NCBI RefSeq assembly: GCF_014236795.1
Contig: NZ_CP049017.1
Location: forward strand, 474,001 to 538,000
Direction: 5' to 3'
DNA length: 64,000 bases
Origin: Xanthomonas theicola
Lineage (GTDB): Bacteria > Pseudomonadota > Gammaproteobacteria > Xanthomonadales > Xanthomonadaceae
The notes below the pieces were generated by a model. The model ran no database searches, was not told where the DNA came from, and worked only from the letters and a program-made list of their open reading frames with translations. A program made the translations under genes and the position numbers. Below, piece after piece: positions 43,846-53,304 of this stretch; within the stretch, counting starts at the first letter, position 1, and every line of letters begins with the position of its first letter.

Positions 43846-45510
43846 ATGTTGGGCAATGTGAAAATCGGTATCAGGTTGACCGGCGCGTTCCTTATCGTCG
43901 CCGCCATCGGTGCGTGCATCGGTTGGATCGGCATCCTCAACTCGGGAAAGATCAACGAGTATGCGACGCGGCTGTACGAGCGCGAACTGGTCGGCATGTC
44001 GAACCTGAAGGAAGCCAACATCAACCTGATCAACGCCGGGCGCGCCCGCCTCAACCTGCAACTGGCCAGCTCCGAGGAAGAGCGCCTGAAGCAGATCGCC
44101 AATCTCGACAAATACACCTCGGAAGTGGTGGAACACATGAACAAGGCCAGGGCCTTGCTCGATGAGCCGGAGGCCAAGGCCAAGCTGTCGCACTTCGATC
44201 GGGTGTGGAAGAACTATCTGGAACTGCGCGGTAAGTTCGTCGAATCGGTCGTGCAGCAGCCGCTGCCGGTGGGCAATGCGCAATTGGCCGAGTTGTCCAG
44301 GGCGGTGCGCGGCAGCAGCGACGAACTGGATGCGCTGATGTCGGACCTGAGCATGATCAAGGAAGCCAATGCATCCAAGGCCAACGATGCGACCGGCGAT
44401 ATCTATGCCAGCAGCACCAAGACCCTGGTCGCGATCATCGTCGGCGGCGTGCTGCTCGGGGTCGGCCTGGGCTTCTTCATCAGCCGCAGCGTGACCAAAC
44501 CGATCGGCAATGCGGTGGACGTGGCCAACGCGCTGGCGCAGGGCAACCTGAGCATCCTGATCGAGACCAAGTCCACGGACGAAGCCGGCCAATTGCTGCT
44601 GGCGATGCGGCGCATGGTCGAAAAGCTCCAGCAGGTGGTCGGCGAGGTCAACGCCAGCGCGCAGTCCCTGGCCGGTGCCTCGGAGGAGGTCAGTGCGACC
44701 GCGCAGTCGCTGAGCCAGGCATCGACCGAGCAGGCGGCCGGCGTGGAGGAGACCAGCGCCTCGCTGGAGCAGATGACCGCGTCGATCGGGCAGAACACCG
44801 AGAACGCACGCATCACCGACGGCATGGCCGCGCAGGCGGCCAAGGAAACGGTGGAGGGCGGCGAGGCGGTGGTCGCCACGGTATCGGCGATGAAGCAGAT
44901 CGCGCAGAAGATCGGCATCATCGACGACATCGCCTACCAGACCAACCTGCTGGCGCTGAACGCGGCGATCGAGGCCGCGCGCGCCGGCGAGCACGGCAAG
45001 GGCTTCGCGGTGGTCGCCGCGGAAGTGCGCAAGCTGGCCGAGCGCAGCCAGGTCGCCGCGCAGGAGATCGGCGAGGTCGCCGGCAGCAGCGTGCAGCTGG
45101 CGGAGAAGGCCGGGCGTCTGCTGGAGACCATCGTGCCCAGCATCAAGAAGACCTCCGACCTGGTGCAGGAGATCGCCGCGGCGTCGCAGGAGCAGTCCTC
45201 CGGCGTGGCGCAGATCAACTCGGCGGTGGTGCAGCTGAGCCAGACCACGCAGCAGAACGCCACCGCGTCCGAGGAACTGGCCGCCACCGCCGAGGAAATG
45301 AGCTCGCAGGCCGAACAACTGCAGCAGTCGATGGCGTTCTTCCATTTGGGCCAAGAGAACGCGCCGCGCGCGCCCCGCAGCGTGGACAAGCCCGCCGTCA
45401 AGCCGCTCGCCAGCGGCCGAGCCGGGGCGCGGCGCGCGCGTCCGCGCATTGCGCAGCCGGCGTATGCGATGGCGGCGGGTCCGGACGAATCGCAGTTCGC
45501 CAGCTTCTGA
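43846..45510 (+). CDS. Methyl-accepting chemotaxis protein
   Basis: A 554-aa transmembrane chemoreceptor. TM1 ([20 protein letters not shown]) lies near residues 8-27 and a four-helix-bundle periplasmic ligand domain follows. TM2 is [20 protein letters not shown], leading into HAMP ([20 protein letters not shown]). The signalling hairpin tip is [20 protein letters not shown], followed by [18 protein letters not shown]. There is no NWETF-type receptor tail; the protein ends DESQFASF. The ligand is unknown. It is 10 bp upstream of cheW and probably in its operon. Confidence 0.95.
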   Translation: MLGNVKIGIRLTGAFLIVAAIGACIGWIGILNSGKINEYATRLYERELVGMSNLKEANINLINAGRARLNLQLASSEEERLKQIANLDKYTSEVVEHMNKARALLDEPEAKAKLSHFDRVWKNYLELRGKFVESVVQQPLPVGNAQLAELSRAVRGSSDELDALMSDLSMIKEANASKANDATGDIYASSTKTLVAIIVGGVLLGVGLGFFISRSVTKPIGNAVDVANALAQGNLSILIETKSTDEAGQLLLAMRRMVEKLQQVVGEVNASAQSLAGASEEVSATAQSLSQASTEQAAGVEETSASLEQMTASIGQNTENARITDGMAAQAAKETVEGGEAVVATVSAMKQIAQKIGIIDDIAYQTNLLALNAAIEAARAGEHGKGFAVVAAEVRKLAERSQVAAQEIGEVAGSSVQLAEKAGRLLETIVPSIKKTSDLVQEIAAASQEQSSGVAQINSAVVQLSQTTQQNATASEELAATAEEMSSQAEQLQQSMAFFHLGQENAPRAPRSVDKPAVKPLASGRAGARRARPRIAQPAYAMAAGPDESQFASF

Positions 45511-45520
45511 GGAGCACGCC

Positions 45521-46045
45521 ATGCACGCATATCCCGGCAATGCAGCGGCGCTGCCGCTGAAGACGGACGCGGCGTCGGTGCCGGCGCAGTTCCTGACTTT
45601 CCAGCTGGAACGGGAGCTGTTCGGCCTGAACATCGTCGGTATCCACGAGGTCATCGCGTATCGCGCGCCGACACCGGTGCCGACGCTGCCCGCCTGTGTG
45701 CGCGGCGTGATCAATCTGCGCGGCGCCGTGGTGCCGGTGGTGGACCTGCAACGGCGGCTCGGCCGCACGCCCAGCCAGGTCACCCCGCGCAGTTGCATCG
45801 TGATCGCGGCGGCGCAGGACGCCGGCACGACGCAGGCGTTCGGCCTGCTGGTCGATGCGGTCAGCGAAGTGCTGGACATCCCGGAGCAGCAGATCGAGAC
45901 GGCGCCGTCGTTCGGCACCGGCATCGGCCACGAACTGCTGCAGGGCGTGGCCAAGCTGGAGGGCCGCCTGGTGATCCTGCTGGACCGCGAGCGCATGCTG
46001 TGCATGGACGCTGCCGCCGCGGCAGCGCTGCAGGCGGCGGCCTGA
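45521..46045 (+). CDS. cheW: Chemotaxis coupling protein CheW
   Basis: A 174-aa adaptor linking chemoreceptors to CheA. The core CheW beta-barrel motifs are FLTFQLERELFGLNIVGIHE, VIAYRAPTPVPTLPACVRGV, INLRGAVVPVVDLQRRLGR and VSEVLDIPEQQIE. A short N-terminal extension (~20 residues) and an Ala-rich C-terminal tail are present. GGAG 7 bp before the ATG supports the start. It is coupled to the receptor gene upstream. Confidence 0.93.
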   Translation: MHAYPGNAAALPLKTDAASVPAQFLTFQLERELFGLNIVGIHEVIAYRAPTPVPTLPACVRGVINLRGAVVPVVDLQRRLGRTPSQVTPRSCIVIAAAQDAGTTQAFGLLVDAVSEVLDIPEQQIETAPSFGTGIGHELLQGVAKLEGRLVILLDRERMLCMDAAAAAALQAAA

Positions 46046-46234
46046 AGCAGCGCACCTGCGCCGACGCCGGAACGTCGCCGCGCAGCGCCCGAATCGAACC
46101 GCGCAGGCTGTGATATCCGCGTCACGGCGGCTTCGCTAGGGAAGGTCTGAACAAGCCACCGATCCAAGCGGCGTGATCGGATGCGGCTGATTGACCGGCA
46201 AATGGATACGCATATTTCACTCATTCAGGCCATT

Positions 46235-47254
46235 TCAGGCCGTAACCTGCGGAAACACCCCATCCTTTCCAGTTCGCAGGCACACCTTCCCCGTCATCGC
46301 CAACAACTGCCTGCGCGCCATCCATAGGTTCGACAACGCAAACAGCACGTTCAACTGCGCATCGTTCTTGGCCAGCCCCCGATAACGCACCTTCCGGTGA
46401 CCGAACTGCCGCTTGATCACCCTGAACGGATGCTCCACCCGCGCCCGCACCTTGGCGATCAGGTGCTCGACGAGTTCGCTGAGAGTCTTCAACTCGCCCT
46501 CCGCCAGCGCCCTGATCCGGCTCCGCCGCTCGGCAATGTTCCAGCACACGCGCTTACCCTTCAGTTCCTCGCGCTTGTCCGCCCCGGTCTACCCCGCATC
46601 GGCGTAGACCTCGCGCTCCTTGCCGTGCAGCAACTTCTCCGACTGCGTCACATCGGCCACGTTCGCGGCGATCGACACCACCGTGTGCACCAGGCCCGAG
46701 TCCCGATCCACCCCGATGTGCGCCTTCATCCCGAAGAACCACTGCTGGCCTTTCTTGGTCTGGTGCATCGTCGGATCGCGCGTGCCGCTGCTGTTGTTCG
46801 TCGAACTCGGCGCCTCGATGATCGTGGCGTCCATGATCGTTCCCTGCCGCAGCAACAATCCCTTGCCTTGGAGATGCCGGTTCACCGCCTCCAGCAGCTT
46901 CGGCGCCAATCCATGCCGTTCCAGCAAATGCCGGAAATTGAGGATCGTCGTCTCATCCGGTATCGCCTCCAGCAACGACAGCCGTGCGAACTGACGCATC
47001 GAGGCGATCTCATACAGCGCCTCCTCCATCGCCGGATCGCTCAACGCATACCACTGCTGCAGGAAGTGAATGCGTAACATCGTCTCCAGCCCATACGAAT
47101 GGCGGCCTCGACCGGCCTTCGGGTAGTGGGGCGCGATCTGCGACAGCAGCGCGCTCCACGGCACCACCTGTTCCATCTGCGCAAGGAACACCTCGCGGCG
47201 GGTCCGCTTGCGCTTACCGGCATGCTCGGCGTCGGAGAAGCTAAGCTGCGTCAT
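46235..47254 (-). pseudogene. IS5-family transposase interrupted by one amber codon
   Basis: The transposase starts [20 protein letters not shown] at 47254 and runs through [20 protein letters not shown], the catalytic Asp in [12 protein letters not shown] and the second Asp in [21 protein letters not shown] at 46589-46591 follows VYADAG, where family members usually have Tyr (GYTGADKREE). The same frame then reads on through VEHPFRVIKRQFGHRKVRYR to 46235. Only this codon breaks the gene. GAAGGTCTGAACAA at about 46142 is a likely left terminal repeat; the right end is cut off by the IS3 copy at 47300. Confidence 0.8.
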
Positions 47255-47325
47255 GTATCGCGCCCTCGATCAGATCTTGATAGTGTCGCCGATATGGGGT
47301 GGACCGGCCAGATTTCCGTAGACAC

Positions 47326-48208
47326 TCAGTCGCCGCTCTGCGCGTAGCGCCTTTCAAACTCTACCGGTGACACGCCGCCAGCGGAACCATGCCGGCGGAT
47401 CGGGTTGTAGAACATCTCGATATAGTCGAACACGTCCGATGCCGCCATGGCGCGTGTCGGGTAGATCCGACGCTTGATACGTTCCTTCTTCAAGACGCTG
47501 AAGAAGCTCTCGGCCACGGCGTTGTCATGGCAGTTCCCGCGTCGGCTCATGCTCGGCACCATCCGGTGCGCCTTCAGGAACGACTGCCAATCGCTGCTGG
47601 TGAACTGGCAGCCCTGGTCGGAGTGCACCATCACGCCAGGACCGGGCTTGCGCCGCCACGCCGCTGCCACCAGTGCCTGCAGCACCAGATCGCTGGTCAT
47701 TGTCGAAGCGGTTGCCCAACCCACGATCTGGCGCCAATACAGCTCCATTACCGCTGCCAAGAACAGCCAGCCCTCGTAGGTGCGGATATAGGTGATGTCC
47801 GTGACCCAGACCTTGTTCGGGGCCTGCGGAATGAAGTCCCGGTTGAGCACATTCGCCACCACGCCGACCGGACCTCCCCGCTAACGCGGCTTGCTGCCGT
47901 AGCCAACCTGCGCTCGCAAGCCTTCGGCCTTCATCAAGCGCCGCACCCGGTGACGGCTGCAACGCTCGCCGGCCTCACGCAGATCCAGGGTGAGCTTGCG
48001 ATAGCCGTACACCGCGCCGCTGGCCAGCCAGTGGTGCTTGATCAGGCCCAGCAAGCGCTGGTCCTCGCGTTCGCGGACGCTGGTGCCGTTGCGCAGCCAG
48101 GCCTAGTAACCACTGCGATGCACGCCCAGCACCCGGCACATCGTCGCCAGACGAAACTCCCGGACGTGCGCACGCATGAACGCGTACTTCGCCCTTACCC
48201 CTTGGCAA
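47326..48208 (-). pseudogene. IS3-family OrfB (copy 2) with the same two amber codons
   Basis: This is the same OrfB reading frame as copy 1, with TAG codons at the equivalent positions 48103-48105 and 47881-47883. Catalytic DITY, HSDQGC and NCHDNAVAESFF blocks are intact. It differs from copy 1 by very few residues (Ile for Leu in DITYI; Cys for Trp in HSDQGC). The sharing of both nonsense codons shows that they predate the duplication of the element. Confidence 0.75.
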
Positions 48209-48497
48209 AGTACGCGGCGGCTTTTTTTAGGATGTCGCGCTCCTCGGTTACCCGCCTCAGTTCGGCCTTGAGCCGGCGAATCTCCGCTGAGTCGGTCGAC
48301 GCCGCTGCAGCGCCGGCTGCCGGCGCCATCTTCCTGGCGGCCTGCACCCACCCGTATAGCGTGTGCTTGGGAATCCCGATTCGGGAGGCCACATCCACCA
48401 CCGTGAAGCCGCGTTCGATCACCTGCTTCACCGCCTCGGCCCGGAACTCATCCGTGTACTGCTTGCTGTTGCCCATAAACACCTCGGTCATTGCCAT
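48195..48497 (-). CDS. IS3-family OrfA (copy 2)
   Basis: About 100 aa and identical to the OrfA of copy 1 except one Lys for Glu near the end. That change restores an unbroken A7 run (CTAAAAAAAGCC at about 48223-48234), the expected -1 frameshift site for making OrfAB. It shows the same helix-turn-helix and coiled-coil organisation. Confidence 0.75.
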   Translation of the reverse strand: MAMTEVFMGNSKQYTDEFRAEAVKQVIERGFTVVDVASRIGIPKHTLYGWVQAARKMAPAAGAAAASTDSAEIRRLKAELRRVTEERDILKKAAAYFAKG

Positions 48498-48539
48498 CAA
48501 TTATGGCGTCCGGATGTCTACGAAAGGCTGGCCGGTCCA

Positions 48540-48718
48540 ATCGGGTCGAGCCTTGGGAATACAACCGGGAGATGTACAAGCGGCGCAACGAAGTGGAGAG
48601 ACTGTTCCGTCGCCTGAAAGGCTACCGCCGGATTTTCTCGCGCTTCGAGAAGCTGGATGCCATGTTCCTTGGATTCCTCAGCTTCGTCCTGGTCGTTGAT
48701 GGGCTTCGGATGTGTTAA
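48540..48718 (+). pseudogene. IS5-family transposase C-terminal stump
   Basis: Directly after the IS3 copy, the plus strand reads RVEPWEYNREMYKRRNEVER, LFRRLKGYRRIFSRFEKLDA, MFLGFLSFVLVVDGLRMC and stops at 48718. This is the end of an IS5-type DDE transposase including the catalytic Glu helix. GTTAACAGGCCCTA just after (48713-48726) resembles an IS5 terminal repeat. The N-terminal part is absent. Confidence 0.75.
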
Positions 48719-48724
48719 CAGGCC

Positions 48725-51700
48725 CTAGGAAAAGACATTCATCAACCATGCCGTTTCCTCTTCGTCGAACACTGGAAAACTTTCCACCGCTCCAGGGGAG
48801 AAGGAGAAGTCCGCATATTCTTGGAAAGCAGTGTTGGAAACTGCCAGATCCTCGTCCGTCGGCATTCCAGGATCCCGGAGGCCGCTGGCTATGGAAAGCG
48901 AGCGTTTTGTACTCCTGCTGCTGGCGAAGGGGAGATGAGGAGCGTCTCGATGTTCGGGAATGGGCGCATCGGCCATCTGCTGTGCTGGGAACCTGTGCAC
49001 TGGATCATCGGATCGAAACCGTTTGCGGCTGCTTGACCCAGCCGGGGATGCATCCTGCATCGGGCTGGGCGCATCCAATTCGCGCTCCAGGGAATCGGCG
49101 AATTCATGCAAGGACTCCTGAATCGGAGCTTGAACCGAAGCAGAGGGCGGTTTCATCAATGCATGGAGAATGCGCTGCCAACGCTGGGATGCCGCGGGGA
49201 TAGTTCCACTGAGGGCTTCGAGTTCTGTGACGCCAAAACGGCGAAATAGTTGTAACAACTCTTGCTTGCTCATCTCGAACTCGGCCGTCGCTTCATGAAA
49301 TGCATGCGTTGGATTGGAGTGGCCCTGGAAGAAACTCAGCAATCGAAGTATTTTTCCGAGTTCGGCTCCGTGGTGGGCCGTACGTTCGGGAACACGCTTA
49401 TTCATTTTCCTGATCAATGCCACCGTCCGTGGCAAACCGTTCTTGACCGCCTCCAACGCAGGACGTCCGCCGAGGCAGGCCAAGGCGACGAGGCGATCGT
49501 TGGTAAAAGCTGCCAACGCCGGGTGAGGAGTGGATAACTGGGCAACAACACCTTCCAGCGCCTGCTTGCCGCCGCCGTTGCTGGCGATGCCCACGACCTG
49601 CGCCGGGGTCAGGCCATAGGGGGGCTTGCACAACTCGGGCAGCAGCCGCTGCACCGTCTCCAGCGCCTGCTTGCCGCCGATGTTGCTGGCGATGCCCACG
49701 ACCTGCGCCGGGGTCAGGCCATAGAGGGGATCGCACAGCACGGGCAGCAGCCTGTGCACCGTCTCCAGCGCCTGCTTGCCGCCGCCGTTGCTGGCGATGC
49801 CCACGACCTGCGCCGGGGTCAGGCCATAGAGGGGATCGCACAGCACGGGCAGCAGCCTGTGCACCGTCTCCAGCGCCTGCTTGCCGCCATCGTGGCTGGC
49901 GATGCCCACGACCTGCGCCGGGGTCAGGCCATAGGGCCGCGCGCACAACTCGCGCAGCAGCCTGCGCACCGTCTCCAGCGCCTGCTTGCCGCCATTGTGG
50001 CTGGCGATGTCCACGACCTGCGCCGGGGTCAGGCCATAGGGCGGTGCGCACAGCACGGGCAGCAGCCTGCGCACCGTCTCCAGCGCCTGCTTGCCGCCAT
50101 CGTGGCTGGCGATGCCCACGACCTGCGCCGGGGTCAGGCCATAGGGCCGCGCGCACAACTCGGGCAACAGCCCGCGCACCGTCTCCAGCGCCTGCTTGCC
50201 GCCGCCGTTGCTGGCGATGCCCACGACCTGCGTCGGGGTCAGGCCATAGGGCCGCGCGCACAACTCGGGCAACAGCCCGCGCACCGTCTCCAGCGCCTGC
50301 TTGCCGCCGCGGTTGCTGGCGATGCCCACGACCTGCGCCGGGGTCAGACCATAGGGCCGCGCGCACAACTCGGGCAGCAGCCTGCGCACCGCCTCCAGCG
50401 CCTGCTTGCCGCCATCGTGGCTGGCGATGCCCACGACCTGCGCCGGGGTCAGGCCATAGGGCCGCGCGCACAACTCGGGCAGCAGCCTGCGCACCGTCTC
50501 CAGCGCCTGCTTGCCGCCATCGTGACTGGCGATGCCCACGACCTGCGCCGGGGTCAGGCCATGGGGTGGCGCGCACAACTCGGGCAGCAGCCTGCGCACC
50601 GTCTCCAGCGCCTGCTTGCCGCCGATGTTGCTGGCGATGCCCACGACCTGCGCCGGGGTCAGGCCATGGGGGGGCGCGCACAGCTCGGGCAGCAGCCGCT
50701 GCACCGTCTCCAGCGCCTGCTTGCCGCCGTCGTTGCTTGCGATGCCCACGACCTGCGCCGGGGTCAGGCCATGGGGTGGCGCGCACAGCTCGGGCAGCAG
50801 CCGCTGCACCGTCTCCAGCGCCTGCTTGCCGCCATCGTTGCTTGCGATGCCCACGACCTGCGCCGGGGTCAGGCCATGGGGTGGCGCGCACAGCTCGGGC
50901 AGCAGCCTGTGCACCGTCTCCAGCGCCTGCTTGCCGCCGCCGTGGCTGGCGATGCCCACGACCTGCGCCGAGGTCAGGCCATGGGGCGGTGCGCACAGCT
51001 CGGGCAGCAGCCGCTGCACCGTCTCCAGCGCCTGCTTGCCGCCATCGTGGCTGGCGATGCCCACGACCTGCGCCGGGGTCAGGCCATAGAGGGGATCGCA
51101 CAGCACGGGCAGCAGCCTGTGCACCGTCTCCAGCGCCTGCTTGCCGCCGCCGTGGCTGGCGATGCCCACGACCTGCGCCGAGGTCAGGCCATGGGGCGGT
51201 GCGCACAGCACGGGCAGCCGCCGCTGCACCGTCTCCAGCGCCTGCTTGCCGCCGATGTTGCTGGCGATGCCCACGACCTGCGCCGGGGTCAGGTGCAGTG
51301 GTTCGCCAGTAAGCGCATTGCGCAATGCTTGGACTGCCTCAAGCGCTGGAGCGCCGCCACGTTTTGCAATCTTGATCAGTTGGCATGTTTCCAACTGTAA
51401 CGGCGGGCCTCTCAAATTCTCCGCCACCGTAGGCAATGTCTGCAGGGTTCGAGCGCCCGACCACTGTTTACCCACTTCTACGATTTGTTTGTGTGTCGCC
51501 TCGGGCAGCACCGTGATAATCGCCTGATACCTGTCAGCCACGGTCCCTAACGATGCCGCATGTTTGCTGAGCTCAATGATCTGCACGTGCGTAAACCCAT
51601 GGTCGGCCAATGCCGCGTGATGCTGCGCCACTGTCGACCAAGCACCTGGCTTGATCTGCTCCCGTTGCTTCTGGGTGTAGCCTAGCGCACTCAGATCCAC

Positions 51701-52153
51701 ACTCTCTGCAGACGAAGCGAAGGTCTGGGCAGAACTCCGCCGCCGCGCTGCCGCCTGGACGCGAGGCGGGGTTGGCGATGGAGCAGTGACAGCCGCGCCA
51801 GAGTGGGACTGCGGTTCATACGCTGTGCGCAGAACCGACTGCACCACGGCGTTCTCTCCAGGTACAGCGTCTGCACTGTGAGCGTCCAAGGAAGGAAATG
51901 TATAAAGCGATGGATCAAACCGACGCAGCAGTTCGCTGAAGCCGCCCACCGAAAAAGCAGGCGAGGATTCGGGCGTGGCCGGCCGGCGGGTCGGGGACAC
52001 CACCGGCCGAGCGGGCAAGCCATCAAGGGGGCTGCTGGCGAAGGGGCTGCTGGCGGCCGTAGACGCGAGCCGACCAACAATGGGCTGAGCCTCATCCGAT
52101 CCGGCCTGCGGCTCCCGGGCAGGACTTGGCGTGCGAGAACGAATGGGTTCCAT
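48725..52153 (-). CDS. TAL effector (transcription activator-like type III effector)
   Basis: A 1142-aa effector injected into plant cells, where it binds a host promoter and activates transcription. The ATG at 52153 gives MEPIRSRTPSPAREPQAG and has AGAGGAA upstream. In order: a ~287-residue N-terminus with secretion region and the cryptic repeats (GKQWSGARTLQ carries the Trp that reads T at position 0), 16 full 35-aa repeats plus a half repeat, then a ~275-residue C-terminus with a basic nuclear-localisation patch (SSRKRFRSD) and the acidic activation tail FDEEETAWLMNVFS. RVDs in order are NI, HG, HD, HG, ND, ND, NI, HD, then HD, NR, NG, HD, HN, HD, NG, NI, and NG in the half repeat. Repeat length and G at position 8 resemble X. 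translucens-type TALEs. It is flanked by IS debris. Confidence 0.97.
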   Translation of the reverse strand: MEPIRSRTPSPAREPQAGSDEAQPIVGRLASTAASSPFASSPLDGLPARPVVSPTRRPATPESSPAFSVGGFSELLRRFDPSLYTFPSLDAHSADAVPGENAVVQSVLRTAYEPQSHSGAAVTAPSPTPPRVQAAARRRSSAQTFASSAESVDLSALGYTQKQREQIKPGAWSTVAQHHAALADHGFTHVQIIELSKHAASLGTVADRYQAIITVLPEATHKQIVEVGKQWSGARTLQTLPTVAENLRGPPLQLETCQLIKIAKRGGAPALEAVQALRNALTGEPLHLTPAQVVGIASNIGGKQALETVQRRLPVLCAPPHGLTSAQVVGIASHGGGKQALETVHRLLPVLCDPLYGLTPAQVVGIASHDGGKQALETVQRLLPELCAPPHGLTSAQVVGIASHGGGKQALETVHRLLPELCAPPHGLTPAQVVGIASNDGGKQALETVQRLLPELCAPPHGLTPAQVVGIASNDGGKQALETVQRLLPELCAPPHGLTPAQVVGIASNIGGKQALETVRRLLPELCAPPHGLTPAQVVGIASHDGGKQALETVRRLLPELCARPYGLTPAQVVGIASHDGGKQALEAVRRLLPELCARPYGLTPAQVVGIASNRGGKQALETVRGLLPELCARPYGLTPTQVVGIASNGGGKQALETVRGLLPELCARPYGLTPAQVVGIASHDGGKQALETVRRLLPVLCAPPYGLTPAQVVDIASHNGGKQALETVRRLLRELCARPYGLTPAQVVGIASHDGGKQALETVHRLLPVLCDPLYGLTPAQVVGIASNGGGKQALETVHRLLPVLCDPLYGLTPAQVVGIASNIGGKQALETVQRLLPELCKPPYGLTPAQVVGIASNGGGKQALEGVVAQLSTPHPALAAFTNDRLVALACLGGRPALEAVKNGLPRTVALIRKMNKRVPERTAHHGAELGKILRLLSFFQGHSNPTHAFHEATAEFEMSKQELLQLFRRFGVTELEALSGTIPAASQRWQRILHALMKPPSASVQAPIQESLHEFADSLERELDAPSPMQDASPAGSSSRKRFRSDDPVHRFPAQQMADAPIPEHRDAPHLPFASSRSTKRSLSIASGLRDPGMPTDEDLAVSNTAFQEYADFSFSPGAVESFPVFDEEETAWLMNVFS
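49553..51292 (-). repeat. TAL effector repeat array (16.5 x 105 bp)
   Basis: Sixteen near-identical 105-bp units and a final 60-bp half unit. Variation is concentrated at the RVD codons (residues 12-13) and at two end-of-repeat positions (VRR/VHR/VQR/VRG; APPHG/ARPYG/DPLYG). Repeats 10 and 11 share the rare VRG variant, and repeats 2 and 14-15 share DPLYG, suggesting internal duplication. Repeat 13 alone has DIAS and LLREL changes. Confidence 0.97.
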
Positions 52154-52480
52154 CAGCCGTTCCTCTTTCAAAAGTGCTTATGCCCGGAAGACTAAACCCT
52201 TTGGTTCCCGACGCCCTTTCCCCAACTTCGCATAGCGGCACAGGTTTTCGGATGGGAGCTCGGGCGGGATCATTCGGCGCTCCCGCATCAGGCTCGAGCC
52301 TGCATGGGGTCGCAATACGGAACCCCGATCCTCCTGATCAACGATGAGGAAGCCGCTAAGCGGGCCCATGACTGCGGGCCAGGGCCAATATAGGAATCCC
52401 CCGCGCGGAACTTGCTATCGCGTCTGCATTCAATGGGTTGCCAGAGAAGAGAAATGGCGGTTTTTCGCACGAATCCCTGC
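52154..52480. other. Region upstream of the TAL effector gene
   Basis: About 330 bp containing the TAL gene's ribosome-binding site and presumably its promoter. I could not pick out a convincing PIP box or -10/-35 pair. The far end merges into a decayed TonB-dependent receptor. Confidence 0.4.
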
Positions 52481-53034
52481 CGAGCCTCTTCCACGCGCGC
52501 CACACCGACGACGGCACGTTCTACATCGCAATCCCGCTGCTGTCACGCAACAACGGCAGCGGCCTGGCCAGCTTCCCCAGCCTGGACGCGCCGACCGGCA
52601 CCCTGCTCAGCAGCGACTTCCGCAACATGACCTTGCCGGTCGGCCCGAACGGGGAGACGATCCGGCGCGACCTGGCCGATGGCCGCGGCATCAACATCGA
52701 CCTGTTCGGCGGCGAACTGGACTGGCAGCTCGGCGACCGGACCCTCTCCGACCGCTTCAGCGTGATGGGCGGCACCGCGCCCACCTATGCGCTATTCATC
52801 GGCAGCGCTACGCCGACCTGACCAACAGCCAGCGCCTGCCGTGCTACGAAAAGCTCGACGTCGGCGCCAGCCTGCATGCCGGCGAGCACTGGGGGGCACC
52901 GCCAGCGGCAACATGACCGACGAACTGGACCTGGCCGAAGGCTGCGCGCGCGTGCCCGGCGCCGCCACCGGCGGCGTGTTCACGGGTCGCCCGATCGCTG
53001 GACTCCAGTAGCAGCTGTCGGTGGCGTACCGCCG
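52480..53034 (+). pseudogene. TonB-dependent receptor remnant
   Basis: The plus strand encodes barrel sequence RHTDDGTFYIAIPLLSRNNG ... LFGGELDWQLGDRTLSDRFS up to about 52797. It then jumps frame to RYADLTNSQRLPCYEKLDVG, ASLHAGEHW, then VPGAATGGVFTGRPIAG near 53008, followed by a stop and QLSVAYRR. The ending matches the last strands of TonB-dependent outer-membrane receptors (RPxAG...SVxYRF). The plug, TonB box and most of the barrel are missing and an internal deletion joins the two parts. Confidence 0.6.
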
Positions 53035-53304
53035 GTAGCGCATCCGCATTCCCGCCGCCGGCGTTTGCGATCGGCACAATGTCGACAGTGCAGCGTGCTG
53101 TACCGGCATGCGCATCACCCTGCCGTCGCAGTGCCTTCGCAGTGCCTTCGCAGTCTCTTCGCGGGACCGCAGCAATGCTGGCTACCGGCGTGTCATTGCG
53201 CGCCGCCCCCTGGCGCCGCGATGGCGCCGCCGCTCCCAGGTCGAACCGTCGCCTCCGCCACACATCGCGCGGCGTTGCGGCGGTCCCCCATGCAGGAGAG
53301 ACCG

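Larger units (their letters stand above)
47300..48539 (-). mobile_element. IS3-family insertion sequence, copy 2
   Basis: A 1240-bp element with the same ends, length and orientation as the copy at 226-1465. It has no visible target duplication (left flank gggg, right flank atcg). On its left it abuts an IS5-type element missing its end, and on its right the C-terminal stump of another IS5-type transposase. The two copies are 47 kb apart as direct repeats. Confidence 0.9.

Noticed and set aside
49553..51292. A CRISPR-like array of regular repeats
   Set aside because: The 105-bp period has no spacers and encodes in-frame 35-aa TAL effector repeats on the minus strand.
49613..51400. Plus-strand frames of several hundred codons opposite the TAL effector
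   Set aside because: They are mirror frames of the 105-bp repeats with no start context, and their repetitive His/Arg/Leu products simply reflect the array.
52154..52480. A PIP box controlling the TAL effector
   Set aside because: No TTCGB-N15-TTCGB arrangement was found in proper orientation, and TALE genes are often not HrpX-regulated.
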